Source: Trichomonas vaginalis G3 (lineage: Eukaryota > Parabasalia > Trichomonadida > Trichomonadidae). From it: DNA of 64,000 nucleotides. Positions within the stretch are counted from its first letter, which is position 1. Each line of letters starts with the position of its first letter. The stretch lies in NCBI RefSeq assembly GCF_026262505.1, contig NC_067206.1, positions 20,109,319 to 20,173,318 of the forward strand. The letters are read 5' to 3'. Shown one piece after another: positions 50,130 to 59,976 of the stretch. The notes beneath the pieces are model-generated. The model did no database searches and was not told the DNA's origin. It was given only the letters and a program-made list of their open reading frames with translations. The position numbers and the translations under genes are program-made.

Positions 50130-50408
50130 TCAACCGATACTAAGATAAAAATAATATTTATTTATTTTTCCACTATCTCCTCCTATTTTATTAAGTATTC
50201 CTTCAGCAATTCCACCAATTGCGTTACCTGCTTGTGCTCCCATCGCCGGATTACCTGCTTTAGTACCTAATACTCCACCTATGATAGTTCCTGCCGTTTT
50301 CGCTACTGGTGCCAAAAAGTTTGCAACGGGTTTAATAATCTTTTTATAAACCCAACCCGCAGCTTTCTTAATTCCATCCCATAATTTTTTAAAGAATCCT
50401 GCAGCCAT
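50130..50408 (-). CDS. pVI-like small virion protein
   Basis: 92 residues: an amphipathic N-terminal helix (MAAGFFKKLWDGIKKAAGWV), a basic link (YKKIIKPV), and a Gly/Ala-rich hydrophobic part (TAGTIIGGVLGTKAGNPAMG). The plan resembles adenovirus protein VI/X-type peptides that disrupt membranes on entry and sit inside the capsid. Function is inferred by analogy. Confidence 0.5.
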   Translation of the reverse strand: MAAGFFKKLWDGIKKAAGWVYKKIIKPVANFLAPVAKTAGTIIGGVLGTKAGNPAMGAQAGNAIGGIAEGILNKIGGDSGKINKYYFYLSIG

Positions 50409-50475
50409 TTCTGATTTAATATTAATTAAAAAATATATTTCATCACTTATATTTAAATTTTTATTTTTATCATAA

Positions 50476-50844
50476 ATGAAACCGATTTTAAAAATAAATG
50501 AAACAGAGGAGGAAGAAATAAATGAAAGTGAAAATGTTCAACAAAAAATAAACGTTGTTAAACCAATTACTGAAATAAAAATTTTTTCATCTGTTGAAGA
50601 ATTTAATGACTATTATGCTAACAATAAAAAATTATTTGAAGAATTGACAACGTGTAAATTGAATAAAATGTTTAAAGTTAATGGATTCAAAATTTCAAAA
50701 ATAAAAGGAGTGGTTAGTTTGAAATCTATTCCTCAATCAAGAATCACCTCATTAATGAAAATAGATGATTTAACAAAAAGAATAGAAGAGATTGAAGAAA
50801 GAATAAATCAAATAATTGATTTCATAAATTCAAATAATCATTAG
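50476..50844 (+). CDS. Small coiled-coil Polinton protein
   Basis: 122 residues from ATG after TTTTTATTTTTATCATAAATG. It has an acidic N-terminus, a central FKVNGFKISKIKGVVSLKS and a C-terminal coiled coil (IEEIEERINQIIDFINSNN). Unknown function; last gene before the right terminal repeat. Confidence 0.4.
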   Translation: MKPILKINETEEEEINESENVQQKINVVKPITEIKIFSSVEEFNDYYANNKKLFEELTTCKLNKMFKVNGFKISKIKGVVSLKSIPQSRITSLMKIDDLTKRIEEIEERINQIIDFINSNNH

Positions 50845-50939
50845 TTTCTTAAAGTTCAATGTTGAACTCATCAAATTTCTTCTTCATCATTACCATTACT
50901 CTTTCAACTCTATCTTTTGATAGTCTTGCGTTTAATTTT

Positions 50940-51369
50940 TCGTAAGAAGTTTATTTTTTTTATTTTTTTATTTCATTATGGTAGTGAATCTTTCATTCAT
51001 GAAAATAATTATTTCTAATTTCTTTTACTCGTTTATGAGGTCTTTGATTATGACTCCATTGATTCCGTTCAGGATTTAAACAATGTTTAATTAATCGCGG
51101 AATATCTGACATCATCTATATATAGCTTCTTTTATAAAAGATAAAAAAATAAATTATTTTAAAATTAATGTTAATTGAATAAAATGTGTTTAGTATATAA
51201 TATTTATTACTAATTTATTTAATAATGTCGCGCTTTCTTACGAATTCATGACTTAAAAAACGTAAGAAAAAATTTTTATATCATTTATATATAGAAGATG
51301 TGAAAATATACCTTCATCTATATATAGACGTAACAAAAAAAGTCACACAACCCTTCCTATCCTACTACT
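50940..51369 (-). repeat. Right terminal inverted repeat of the Polinton
   Basis: Inverse of the left repeat, about 430 bases, carrying a shortened version of the gene at 31903. The outer 280 bases are nearly identical to the left end, which suggests a young insertion or recent homogenisation. Confidence 0.8.
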
Positions 51370-51511
51370 AAAATAAAATATTTCAAAATTCGGATTTTGA
51401 TCACAAAATATAGTTGATTATGAAATAATATTACAGTATGATAAAACTAGAGCATGATATGATGATTTTTCATTTGAAAATTTCCTAAAATCTTTCACTT
51501 TTCATTCTTCA

Positions 51512-52858
51512 ATGTTTTGTTTTCTGATTTTTAAGCGCCAACTCCCTTTTGGCAAAGTCTTCTATTATGAGACATTCGATAGCAAGAATGTAACTGATAG
51601 ATGGATACAGTCAGAAGATGAAAAATATGATGGCGATTGGGGAATTGGAGATACTTTTCCTCCACATGGGCGAGAAAATGAGAAAGCTCTTATTCAAAAG
51701 ACGAGAAATACACATTTAGCTATATCCACAAAATTTAAAAATCCTTTACCATCGAAAAATCGATCTTTAATTATTCAATACGAATTTAGAGCTCAGCATT
51801 CATTTACTTGCAGTGGAGCATACATGAAACTGTTTACTGGTAGTAGTTTTGATCCCAAAAAGATGAATGACAAGACTCCTTGGGTTATTTTATTCGGACC
51901 AGACAGATGCTCTTCAAAACAGATCATTCAGTTAATATTTAATCTTTACAATCCTATTCTCAAGCAAATGCAAGAGCGAAGTCTCATAGATCCTCCGAAA
52001 TTTCCAATTGATTACTTTAATCATATATATACTTTAATAATCAGGCCAACAAATACATACTCCATCTTAATAGATAACTCTGTTGTCAAAGAAGGCAGCT
52101 TATATACTGATTTCGATCCTCCAATTGCTCCTCAAGAATTTCTTCCAGATCTTAATGATAAAAAGCCAAAAGATTGGGTCGACAACAAATTTATCTTTAC
52201 ATACGAAGAGGATTCTCCATCAGAATCCCAAGATCCAATGATTTTGGATCCATCCAAATTAGATAAACCTTTGGAATGGAATGAGGACGAACCAGAGCTT
52301 ATTCCCGATGTAAACGCAGTTAAACCATCCCAATGGAACGAGAAAATCCTAGGAGAATGGAGACCTCCTTTGATTAAAAATCCAAAATGCGAAAAAGGAT
52401 GCGGAAAATACTCTCCTCCTTTAATTTCCAACCCACAATATGTCCATAAAAAGCCATATACAATCAATCCAGAGTATAAAGGGCCTTGGAAACCGAAACA
52501 AATTCCAAATCCAGATTATTACAAAGTTCAAAGTCCATCACAGCTTCCTACAATGACAGGAATTGGATTTGAGATATGGTGTACTAACAAGGAACTTGCT
52601 TTCACCAATATATTGATCGCTCATGACGAAGATGAAATAATTCGACGGAATGGAATTGATTTTTCTGTGAGAAAAAACAAACAAATTGAACAACATTTGA
52701 ATCAATCGAATACTATCAAAGATGATGATCAAAAGAACGCGAACTTGTACTATATTGTTGTTCCTATTGTAGTTATCATTGTTTGTGCTTATTCTTTGAT
52801 TATTTGGATTGTTATTAGAAAGAAAAATTCAAAAAAGAAATCAAAGAAAAATATATAG
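51512..52858 (+). CDS. Calnexin
   Basis: The 448-residue protein has the calnexin/calreticulin lectin domain (YETFDSKNVTDRWIQSE, a cysteine pair at CSGAYMK and DRCSS). Its P-domain has three type-1 repeats (around LPDLNDKKPKDW, LDPSKLDKPLEW, IPDVNAVKPSQW) and three type-2 repeats (GEWRPPLIKNP, GKYSPPLISNP, GPWKPKQIPNP). The lectin-fold end, a single transmembrane helix (about 412-434) and a Lys-rich tail ending KKNI, a standard di-lysine ER signal, follow. It folds glycoproteins in the ER. The 3+3 repeat count is that of calreticulin rather than the 4+4 of animal calnexin. The leader MFCFLIFKRQLPFG is a poor signal peptide. The Polinton ends 142 bases upstream of the ATG. Confidence 0.9.
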   Translation: MFCFLIFKRQLPFGKVFYYETFDSKNVTDRWIQSEDEKYDGDWGIGDTFPPHGRENEKALIQKTRNTHLAISTKFKNPLPSKNRSLIIQYEFRAQHSFTCSGAYMKLFTGSSFDPKKMNDKTPWVILFGPDRCSSKQIIQLIFNLYNPILKQMQERSLIDPPKFPIDYFNHIYTLIIRPTNTYSILIDNSVVKEGSLYTDFDPPIAPQEFLPDLNDKKPKDWVDNKFIFTYEEDSPSESQDPMILDPSKLDKPLEWNEDEPELIPDVNAVKPSQWNEKILGEWRPPLIKNPKCEKGCGKYSPPLISNPQYVHKKPYTINPEYKGPWKPKQIPNPDYYKVQSPSQLPTMTGIGFEIWCTNKELAFTNILIAHDEDEIIRRNGIDFSVRKNKQIEQHLNQSNTIKDDDQKNANLYYIVVPIVVIIVCAYSLIIWIVIRKKNSKKKSKKNI

Positions 52859-52878
52859 AATAAAAAATTGTTTTTTAA

Positions 52879-53201
52879 GGGTGAACTTACCACTTTTTGA
52901 CATACTCTTTCTATTTCTGCAAGAAAAATTACCCTTTTCTATCAAATTTTCAGTCGAAACACTTCTGTTTTATTTTCTATCCCTCTTCACACCCGCATTT
53001 CTCTTTCTGACATGCTACTTTCTATATCTTTATTAAAAAATAAAATAGCAAAAAAGTATAGCAATCATACTAGCCACTATATAGTGACTTTTGATAACTT
53101 TTTCATGACCAAATATATTAACTTTTTACCTTAGAAATTTGGGATATAAAGCTTGAATGGCAAAAAAATTGAGAGAATGTCAGAAAGTGGTAAGTTCACC
53201 A
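52879..53201. mobile_element. TTAA-flanked MITE
   Basis: TTAA (52875-52878 and 53202-53205) flanks ends GGGTGAACTTACCACTTTTT and the inverse of TGGTGAACTTACCACTTTCT. The middle resembles the core of the foldback element at 18736. No coding frame. Confidence 0.8.
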
Positions 53202-53230
53202 TTAAGTTTGAACAAATCATTATTTATTAA

Positions 53231-53324
53231 GTGTGCACTTACGCCCCTATGACATGACCTTTAATTTTCAATGATGCCAGTTGCCAAAAATTTGAATTAA
53301 AGTCAGATGGGCGTAAGTGAAGCC
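53231..53324. mobile_element. 94-bp TTAA-flanked MITE
   Basis: TTAA (53227-53230, 53325-53328) flanks arms GTGTGCACTTACGCCC and GGGCGTAAGTGAAGCC. A related core (TTTCAATGAT...AAATTTGAATTAAA) lies at 19196-19250. Confidence 0.75.
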
Positions 53325-53348
53325 TTAATTGTATGAAAAGTGACAAAC

Positions 53349-54065
53349 ATGATATCACTGTTTCTTTTTCTTCGTTTTGATCAAATTCCTATTGTAACTG
53401 TTGATGCATATGGAAAGCAATGCGTCAAGTACATCGAGGAATGGCCTTGTTGTAGAATTTCTGATCTTAATTTACTAAAAGGTGATATTAAATGGGTAGT
53501 TTTTGCAAAAAAGGATACTGCTGTCTCTCCCTACTATTTGAAGCATATATTAGAATCAATATCTGATAAAAATGCGATTGTTGGGAGATTTGGTTGCCTA
53601 CCTACTCAATATATGAATAATCAAGATGCTTTTACAACATGTCAGCCTTATCCATTACTCAAATCAGCATTTGCAGTGACATATAACCTTTTTAAAACTC
53701 TTCCATCCGATTTCAATTTTTCAGAATACGAATTTGGGCAACATTTGAAAAATTTCAAATACTATGATGACATACATTTCCATTATTTTGCATCAGATCA
53801 CGCAACAAGAGGAAAAGAATTTGCAGCTTCATATTTTCCAAAAAGTTCATCAACAATAATGCCTGAATTGGCACACATATCGGGATTAGAGATACCATAC
53901 CTTGCAGCTCCTACAATTTTGCATAGACTGAAAATTGGTTCTCAATTTCAAAGAGATTTAAGGGTTCCGACTATAAATTTCAAGTGCGGCAATTATTCTT
54001 TTATTGAACCAACTCCTCTTACGTTCCAAAGGGAGCTTACTTTGAGAGTTAATTGCTTTAATTAA
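53349..54065 (+). CDS. Possible fringe-type glycosyltransferase
   Basis: 238 residues from ATG at 53349. The N-terminus is hydrophobic (MISLFLFLRFDQIPIV), a signal or anchor. Then KWVVFAKKDTAVSPYYLKHI and AIVGRFGCLP resemble the W.....DDDTYV..................GRFG region of fringe/GT31-like enzymes, with KDTA in place of the DDD metal site. Four or more cysteines (CVKYIEEWPCC, FGCL, TTCQPY) suggest a lumenal domain. If the metal site is truly lost, it may be inactive or belong to a related lumenal family. The assignment is tentative. Confidence 0.4.
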   Translation: MISLFLFLRFDQIPIVTVDAYGKQCVKYIEEWPCCRISDLNLLKGDIKWVVFAKKDTAVSPYYLKHILESISDKNAIVGRFGCLPTQYMNNQDAFTTCQPYPLLKSAFAVTYNLFKTLPSDFNFSEYEFGQHLKNFKYYDDIHFHYFASDHATRGKEFAASYFPKSSSTIMPELAHISGLEIPYLAAPTILHRLKIGSQFQRDLRVPTINFKCGNYSFIEPTPLTFQRELTLRVNCFN

Positions 54066-55774
54066 GAATTTAACTATCTAGTATTGTTTCTATTTCGTTT
54101 CGTAAAATGTTTGTATTGTATTAGTTTATTCATCAATATTTTCGTCAGAAGAAATCAATTCTAAAAGGGCTTTTTTCCCCTTTCTTATTTTCTACACATT
54201 TATCTGTTTATATCTTTAAAGAACTATCATCAGATTTCACAGATTACAATTTGTGCCAATATATGAGTATATTTTAAAAATTTGTTATCATATTGATGCG
54301 GGGATTTATTTTTGCCTCTAATTATTATTAATATAATATAAGTACAAGATGCTATACCTTTTATCATACAATAAATATAGGGAAATGAGTCAATGATAAT
54401 CAATTTGGAAATCGCAAAGAAATTCTTTCTTATTCATGAATTAATTATATGTTATAATATTACGAATAGTGTAAGTCCAGTATTTACTATTAGATTTGTT
54501 TAAATTCATATTTCCCATACATGCGACTAATATCAGATAAAATTTCTTAAAAATCGCCAAATCCGGAGATTCATGGCGGCAATTTTTTTATTTTGGAGAT
54601 TCTGGACAAGTTTAGTAAAATGACTTTAAATAGTTTTGTTAAGGGTTGACCGACGTCCATTCAATTTTTGAGAGGGCATTCAAAATTTATTGATATTAAG
54701 TATCAAATATCTCGTTATCTATAATTTTTTAAAACATGGTTGTTTCAGATAATGTTTTACCTTAATGAGATGTATGCAACGAGAATGAATTTTCGGTCAC
54801 AATATTGTTCTATAAAAATTTCAAAATTTTTCGATTTTTCTTTCGATTGGAAAAATTTTTTATGGATAAATTTTTTACAGAAATACTATGGAATTTTTAG
54901 ATAAAAACAGTGACATATCATGCATTATTGTACCCTTGATATAATGCAACAGATAAATCAGAAAAATAATGAGGTCGAAAAAACTCAAAAACGTTGACCG
55001 ACCTCTTTTTATCAAAACACCGCTACACATCATAGATCATTTTGCAACAGCGCTCCTCCGCGAATTCGACATATTTAATAAATTAGCAAAAAAAGTATAA
55101 ATCGTACTATTCGAATAGCACAATAGAAAGAATGAATATTAACAATTGTGTTTTTAGTGATGCGAAAAATTCCCAAACATATGGGGTTTCTCATATCCCG
55201 TCCCCTATCGTTTCCCCAATTCAATTTTTTTTGGAATTTTATTTTTTTTCCCGCCCATTTGAATTAAAAATGGGCGATTTTCGTTAATGTAATTGAAATA
55301 TCATAAAATTAATACGTATTTTAGCTAATAATTCTATTTTTATACAATATTCTCTCATTAAATCAACATTTTTTTCTAATTTTAATTTTTAATTTTTAAT
55401 TTCTTCATAATTTTAGCGATTTATGCTCATTATTAGCAAATAAATAATATATATAATATACTTATTTCATTTTATTCAGATAGGTCTTTGGGATTGGGAT
55501 ACCTTGTCCAAATTCAGAGGAAGTTTGAGAGGTTGGGATGGGGTAGCCCATATTCAATTATCCCAAGTGTACTCCACGAATTTAAAATTATATTATATTA
55601 TTGATGACATATCTAAATTTATCGATAAAAATTTCAATGCGTACACAATTTTTTTTGAGAAAATTCTTTTTTTTTTTACTTATTTTCATTCATAAAAGCT
55701 CACGTGAACTTAATTAACAACTGAGACATTTCCTATGAAATCATTTAATGCCGTCAAAATAGACATGTCTAAGC

Positions 55775-56085
55775 TGTTTTGAGTGACTTTCGCTCGATGT
55801 CTGATGCAATATCAGACATCGAGCGAAAGTCTCTCATATTGGCAACACATCCATACGATCAATACTATAGCTACGAATTACAAGCCTGTTTGGGCAATTT
55901 TTGGCCGAGTTCTGATTTTTCATTAGATCTCGAGCGAAAGTCTCTCAAATTGGCTGCCAGTTCATAAGAGTGAAACTCTAGCTACGAATTAGAAGCTTGC
56001 TTGAGAGACTCTCGCTCGCGTTGGGATCTGCATCAGAACTCGAACGAAAGCCTCTCAAAGTGGTAAGACCTGCTCATTGTTGAGC
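55775..56085. repeat. Degenerate hairpin repeats around CGAGCGAAAGTCTCTCA
   Basis: The first unit is a perfect hairpin (GACTTTCGCTCGATGTCTGA against its inverse, 55787-55833). CGAGCGAAAGTCTCTCA or its inverse recurs near 55820, 55932, 56008 and 56040. GCTACGAATTA(C/G)AAGC recurs at 55870 and 55981. Confidence 0.7.
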
Positions 56086-56480
56086 AGGAGCTGCGTAATG
56101 TGTTCGAGTAGAGTGAGGCTCTTCTAAGATCTTCCTTGTGATTGGAAGAAATTAGAAGAGTCTCACTCTACTATTTTGTAATTGTATGCCCTGGCCTTTG
56201 AGTGACCAGGGCTGCGTAATGTGTTCGAGTAGAGTGAGGCTCTTCTAAGATCTTCCTTGTGATTGGAAGAAATTAGAAGAGTCTCACTCTACTATTTTGT
56301 AATTGTATGCCCTGGCCTTTGAGTGACCAGGGCTGCGTAATGTGTTCGAGTAGAGTGAGGCTCTTCTAAGATCTTCCTTGTGATTGGAAGAAATTAGAAG
56401 AGTCTCACTCTACTATTTTGTAATTGTATGCCCTGGCCTTTGAGTGACCAGGGCTGCGTAATGAATTCGAGTAGGATTGT
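56085..56480. repeat. 121-bp tandem repeat, three units each with two hairpins
   Basis: GAGTAGAGTGAGGCTC recurs at 56106, 56227 and 56348. Each unit has a large hairpin (AGTAGAGTGAG(G/A)CTCTTCTAA and its inverse about 30 bases on). A short one follows, GCCCTGGC/GACCAGGGC. The last three copies of the spacer TGCGTAATG are identical. Confidence 0.9.
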
Positions 56481-59210
56481 ACAATAGCTCGGCAAACGCC
56501 GAGCAAATTGATATAAACGTACATCCCACAAAAAATGGATTGTCAAAATTTATCCCAAATTTTACAAAACCGCAGCGGTTATGACATCCCAGGGCTAAAA
56601 AAATTCGGAAACTCGCATCTCTAGTGTTTTTGATGATTAAAGGTTTGAAAAAGATAGTTTGAAAATAAATTTTTTTGTTATGATTTTTTTCTATAAAAAT
56701 TTTCTTTATTTTTAAAAAACTCCTCCATTTTGGAATGTTGCTAGAATTACAAACGGCAAAAAGAATTAATTATTGCTGAATATATATTTATTCCGTTCCA
56801 AATTGAAGTGTTTTGCAAAATGAGAATAATATCCCAAAGTTTTTTTGTATTAATCTTATAATCAAAATATTGATTCCTAACACCATATATCCATGTGTAA
56901 CAGATTTTATAGAATAGTAATTCAAGCTGAATTATTCAGATATTGAAATCTGATCAATATCTAATAATACAGATGGTATATTCAAATAGTTGTTTAAAAA
57001 TGAATAGATTCTTTGTATAAAAATGAATATTTTGTCACAAACTTTATATCATTCCCATTATATTTATTTCAGTAAAATTTATTGGCACTATATACAATTT
57101 TGGAAAATTGAATATCATTTTATTACATATGTACTAATTTAATAAATGATCAAATTGCCAAAATCTTGAAATCGATTTCTAAAGTTGCTCAAAAATCGGA
57201 ATACGTACAATTAATAATATCTTCATATGATGTTATTTGATTTGGTATACGAATTTTTTTCGCCGACATACCTTCTTGAAAAGATACGAACGATTTCGTT
57301 AATTTTTAAAAATTTGACATTGTTTATCTTAACAAATGAATGTTAATTCTATTTTTGTAGAAATTATCATCAAAAAACTGTTTTGTAAAATACGATTTCA
57401 ATTGGAAAAAAGTAAAAAAAGAAATATGCATCAGAAATGAACCAAGTTTAGTTGGTGTCTAAATATTTGCTAGCATTGATTTTAACAACTGAGTTATAAT
57501 ATCGAAGCTGATGCGCGAGAATTTCAGATATTTAATGATTCACCATCCAGTTTCCATTCTTTGTATAAAAATAGGAGATTAAAATTTTCATTAATACTCC
57601 TAGTAATTTAAAAATAATAAAAATTCTTTTGATTTTTCAACATAATGGAAAAAAATATTAAAAATAATCGAACAAATTAGTAAACAAGACATTTATTTCA
57701 CAATATTTCTCAATATTTCTAACGCTTACTGCGAGAATTCTAGTCAATGTATTTCATTCTTGGGAATAAAATAAATAAATTTGGTATTTTAATAGTTTGA
57801 AGCAACTACATTTAAAGAGGTTGCACAGGTGTTTTGCAGACAAGAAATAATAATCGCATGGGATTTGTAAATTTTAATTATATGAAATTGATTTAGACAA
57901 TCGCGGTTAACAATAGAACAGTCTGCAAACAAATAGTATGGAAATCATTAACAATATGCAAAATCTAGAATGGATTGATGTTTATTGTAAATTTTATTCA
58001 ATTACGGTAAATTTTGGAATTTTACGTGCTAAAATATATTGCAATCTAGGATTTGTAGTATTTGATACTAAAATAACGAATATTTTTGCTTGTTTTCTCG
58101 CATAATTTTAATATGATTGTAAAAAATTATGAGTTACGATCCTGAAAATCAATAATTTAACACCTCTCGACGAACCCTTTTAAATGGACACAAGTCAATT
58201 TTTTTGAGTTTTCGAGGGTATTTTACCAAGGCTGAAAATGAAAAAATCGGGAGGATTACGTCCTCTCAATTTAGGTCGGTCAACCCTTAAAAAAAACATG
58301 TCTGTTATGATTAAGTTCAATTTTGCTATTTTATTAAAAGTTCAGATATATGAAGTAATAAAACAAAAATTATAAGTATAATTGAAGAAAATAAAGAGAT
58401 TTTTAAAATTTAATTACCCTACGTTCCCAACTTCTGGAAAACGGTTTTTCACCCTTATGATCAGTTTCAGACACTTTGGGAGTCTCCCAAACTTTGATAT
58501 TTTGCATTATGATAGAGAAACGTGTCTAGTTTAACGCACAGTTGTTTTAAAGGCAAATGATGATATCACATGAAATTATCAAATTATCAAATTTTGAAGT
58601 ACCAGTCCAAAGGGTTAATTAGATCCTACACAGATGTACGATAGTGAAACATATGTGTTCTTGATTTGAGAAGTCCTACTGATAGAGGTATGAATCTCAC
58701 AGCTTTGTGTGAGTGTGTCTGACACTTGTATAGAGTGGAATATGCGCCGACATATATTATATAATAACATGTAGTTGATAATTATGAAAAAATAGAATTC
58801 GATGCGAATGATATTGAAAGTTGTTTTGTAATTTGATATTTTTCTTATATGTGTTAATTAGTAAATGGCTTGTTTGTTGTGATAGTACTGTGAAAAATGA
58901 AAGGTATTTTAAATTAAAAAATTGAGATTTTGAGATATCTCTAGAATTAAGAATTTATTATGTATTTGACTTTTATATAACTATGTGTAAAGGATCTCGA
59001 TGTCTATATGCTTTAAATAAAATTAAATAAAATGAGATAAAAAATTAAAATGGACAAGAAGATATATGGAAATGTAATTTGTATTGTATTGGTTGTTGGC
59101 AAAATGATTTTAATACAGATTTAAGGATTTGGAATGGATTTGAAATTAAATGATTTTAATTCAAGGAGTAATAAGATTTTGAACTGGTTTTTATTTTGTG
59201 AATGTAAACT

Positions 59211-59462
59211 CCTTCCATAGGATATGTATTAGAAAGATCAATGTCAAACTTTTTGAAAGAATTGTTTTTTTGTTGAGCGATTTTCTCATATTTAATAATA
59301 TATTTAAGTTGGCGCATCTTATGCCCTTCCAAAAATATGTATTAGAAAGATAAATTTTAAACTTTTTGAAAGAATTGTTTTTTTGTTGAGTGATTTTCTC
59401 ATATTTAATAATATATTTAAGTTGGCGTATCTTACGCCCTTCCAAAAATATGTATTAGAAAG
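59211..59462. repeat. 113-bp tandem repeat
   Basis: ATGTATTAGAAAGAT recurs at 59224, 59337 and 59450. The first two full units are near identical. It has no hairpins. Confidence 0.85.
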
Positions 59463-59479
59463 ATGACTTATAATTTCAT

Positions 59480-59870
59480 AAATTATTTTGTCCCGACGGT
59501 TTGAGCGGTTATCAGAATGGTTGCTTACACAATGCGTCAGCAAAATGTCGGTTGGGGTGCCCTTCTTGGCCTCCTGAGTACTCACCAAGATACCCCAGCT
59601 TCCGCAAAACACCTCCCTTAGGTGCGCATTACCTGACGGCATTATTTTGCAATTATTTCAAATTTTTTAGATGTCTTTTGTTAAAGTTTGTTAACTAAAG
59701 ACTTGAAAACAGCTTACCGCTTCAAGCTGCTCTCTTCCCGGTTCCTCTGCCGCAATCTTCTGTTTGATTGTGCGCAAAGCTCTCCTCCTTGTGAACCATG
59801 GCTGATAGAAAGAACTGAAAGACAGGATAGGAGGAACATGCCGGTTCAAGTTAACTTGCAATATGCTTCT
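59480..59870. other. GC-richer island of unknown origin
   Basis: Two patches (59490-59645 and 59700-59870) have clearly higher GC than surrounding DNA. The minus strand of the first is open for about 50 codons (GILVSTQEAKKGTPTDILLT), without a convincing start. It may be part of a high-copy repeat; no RNA gene fold was recognised. Confidence 0.35.
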
Positions 59871-59976
59871 GATTAGTGATTTTAGATGAAAGATTAGCGA
59901 AATCGCATTTAATTTGGATAGAAGGATTCAATTTTATGAAGCAGGCTCGTAGGAAATATGCAGGAATAGCACAATC

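Larger units (their letters stand above)
31649..51369. mobile_element. 19.7-kb Polinton/Maverick element
   Basis: Both ends begin AGTAGTAGGATAGGAAGGG and form long terminal inverted repeats. The flanks show a near-perfect 6-bp target duplication (AAATTA/AAAATA), as in Polintons. It encodes protein-primed DNA polymerase B, a retrovirus-like integrase core, an A32-like packaging ATPase, a capsid protein, an adenovirus pVI-like small protein and a phage-type fibre. Left genes read rightward, structural genes leftward. End to end it looks whole, but it carries roughly ten interruptions spread over several genes and is best seen as a fairly young fossil. It also contains a nested 3.9-kb segment with its own inverted repeats. 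Confidence 0.9.
52859..53348. other. Spacer filled by two small TTAA elements
   Basis: It contains the elements at 52879-53201 and 53231-53324; little else remains, so the promoter of the next gene must lie within or after them. Confidence 0.7.
55157..56621. mobile_element. 1.5-kb TA-flanked element nested in the TTAA element
   Basis: Ends GTGATGCGAAAAATTCCC (55157) and the inverse of GAGATGCGAGTTTCCGAA (ending 56621) lie between TA dinucleotides, as in Tc1/mariner-type insertions. It contains the hairpin arrays at 55775-56480. No transposase frame. Confidence 0.55.
54643..58286. mobile_element. 3.6-kb TTAA-flanked non-autonomous DNA transposon
   Basis: The ends GGGTTGACCGAC (54643) and GTCGGTCAACCC (ending 58286) are perfect 12-bp inverses, each bordered by TTAA (54639-54642, 58287-58290). 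A further GTTGACCGACCTC lies near 54994. TTAA duplications are typical of piggyBac and Kolobok superfamilies. No transposase frame is present. Confidence 0.75.

Noticed and set aside
31643-51375. Exact 6-bp target duplication of the Polinton
   Set aside because: AAATTA and AAAATA differ at one base; it is plausible as an aged duplication, but in AT-rich DNA a chance match is also likely, so it is not used as proof of the ends.
59490-59645. tRNA or SINE head in the GC-richer patch
   Set aside because: No cloverleaf with paired acceptor and T-arm, and no A/B box pair at the right spacing could be drawn.
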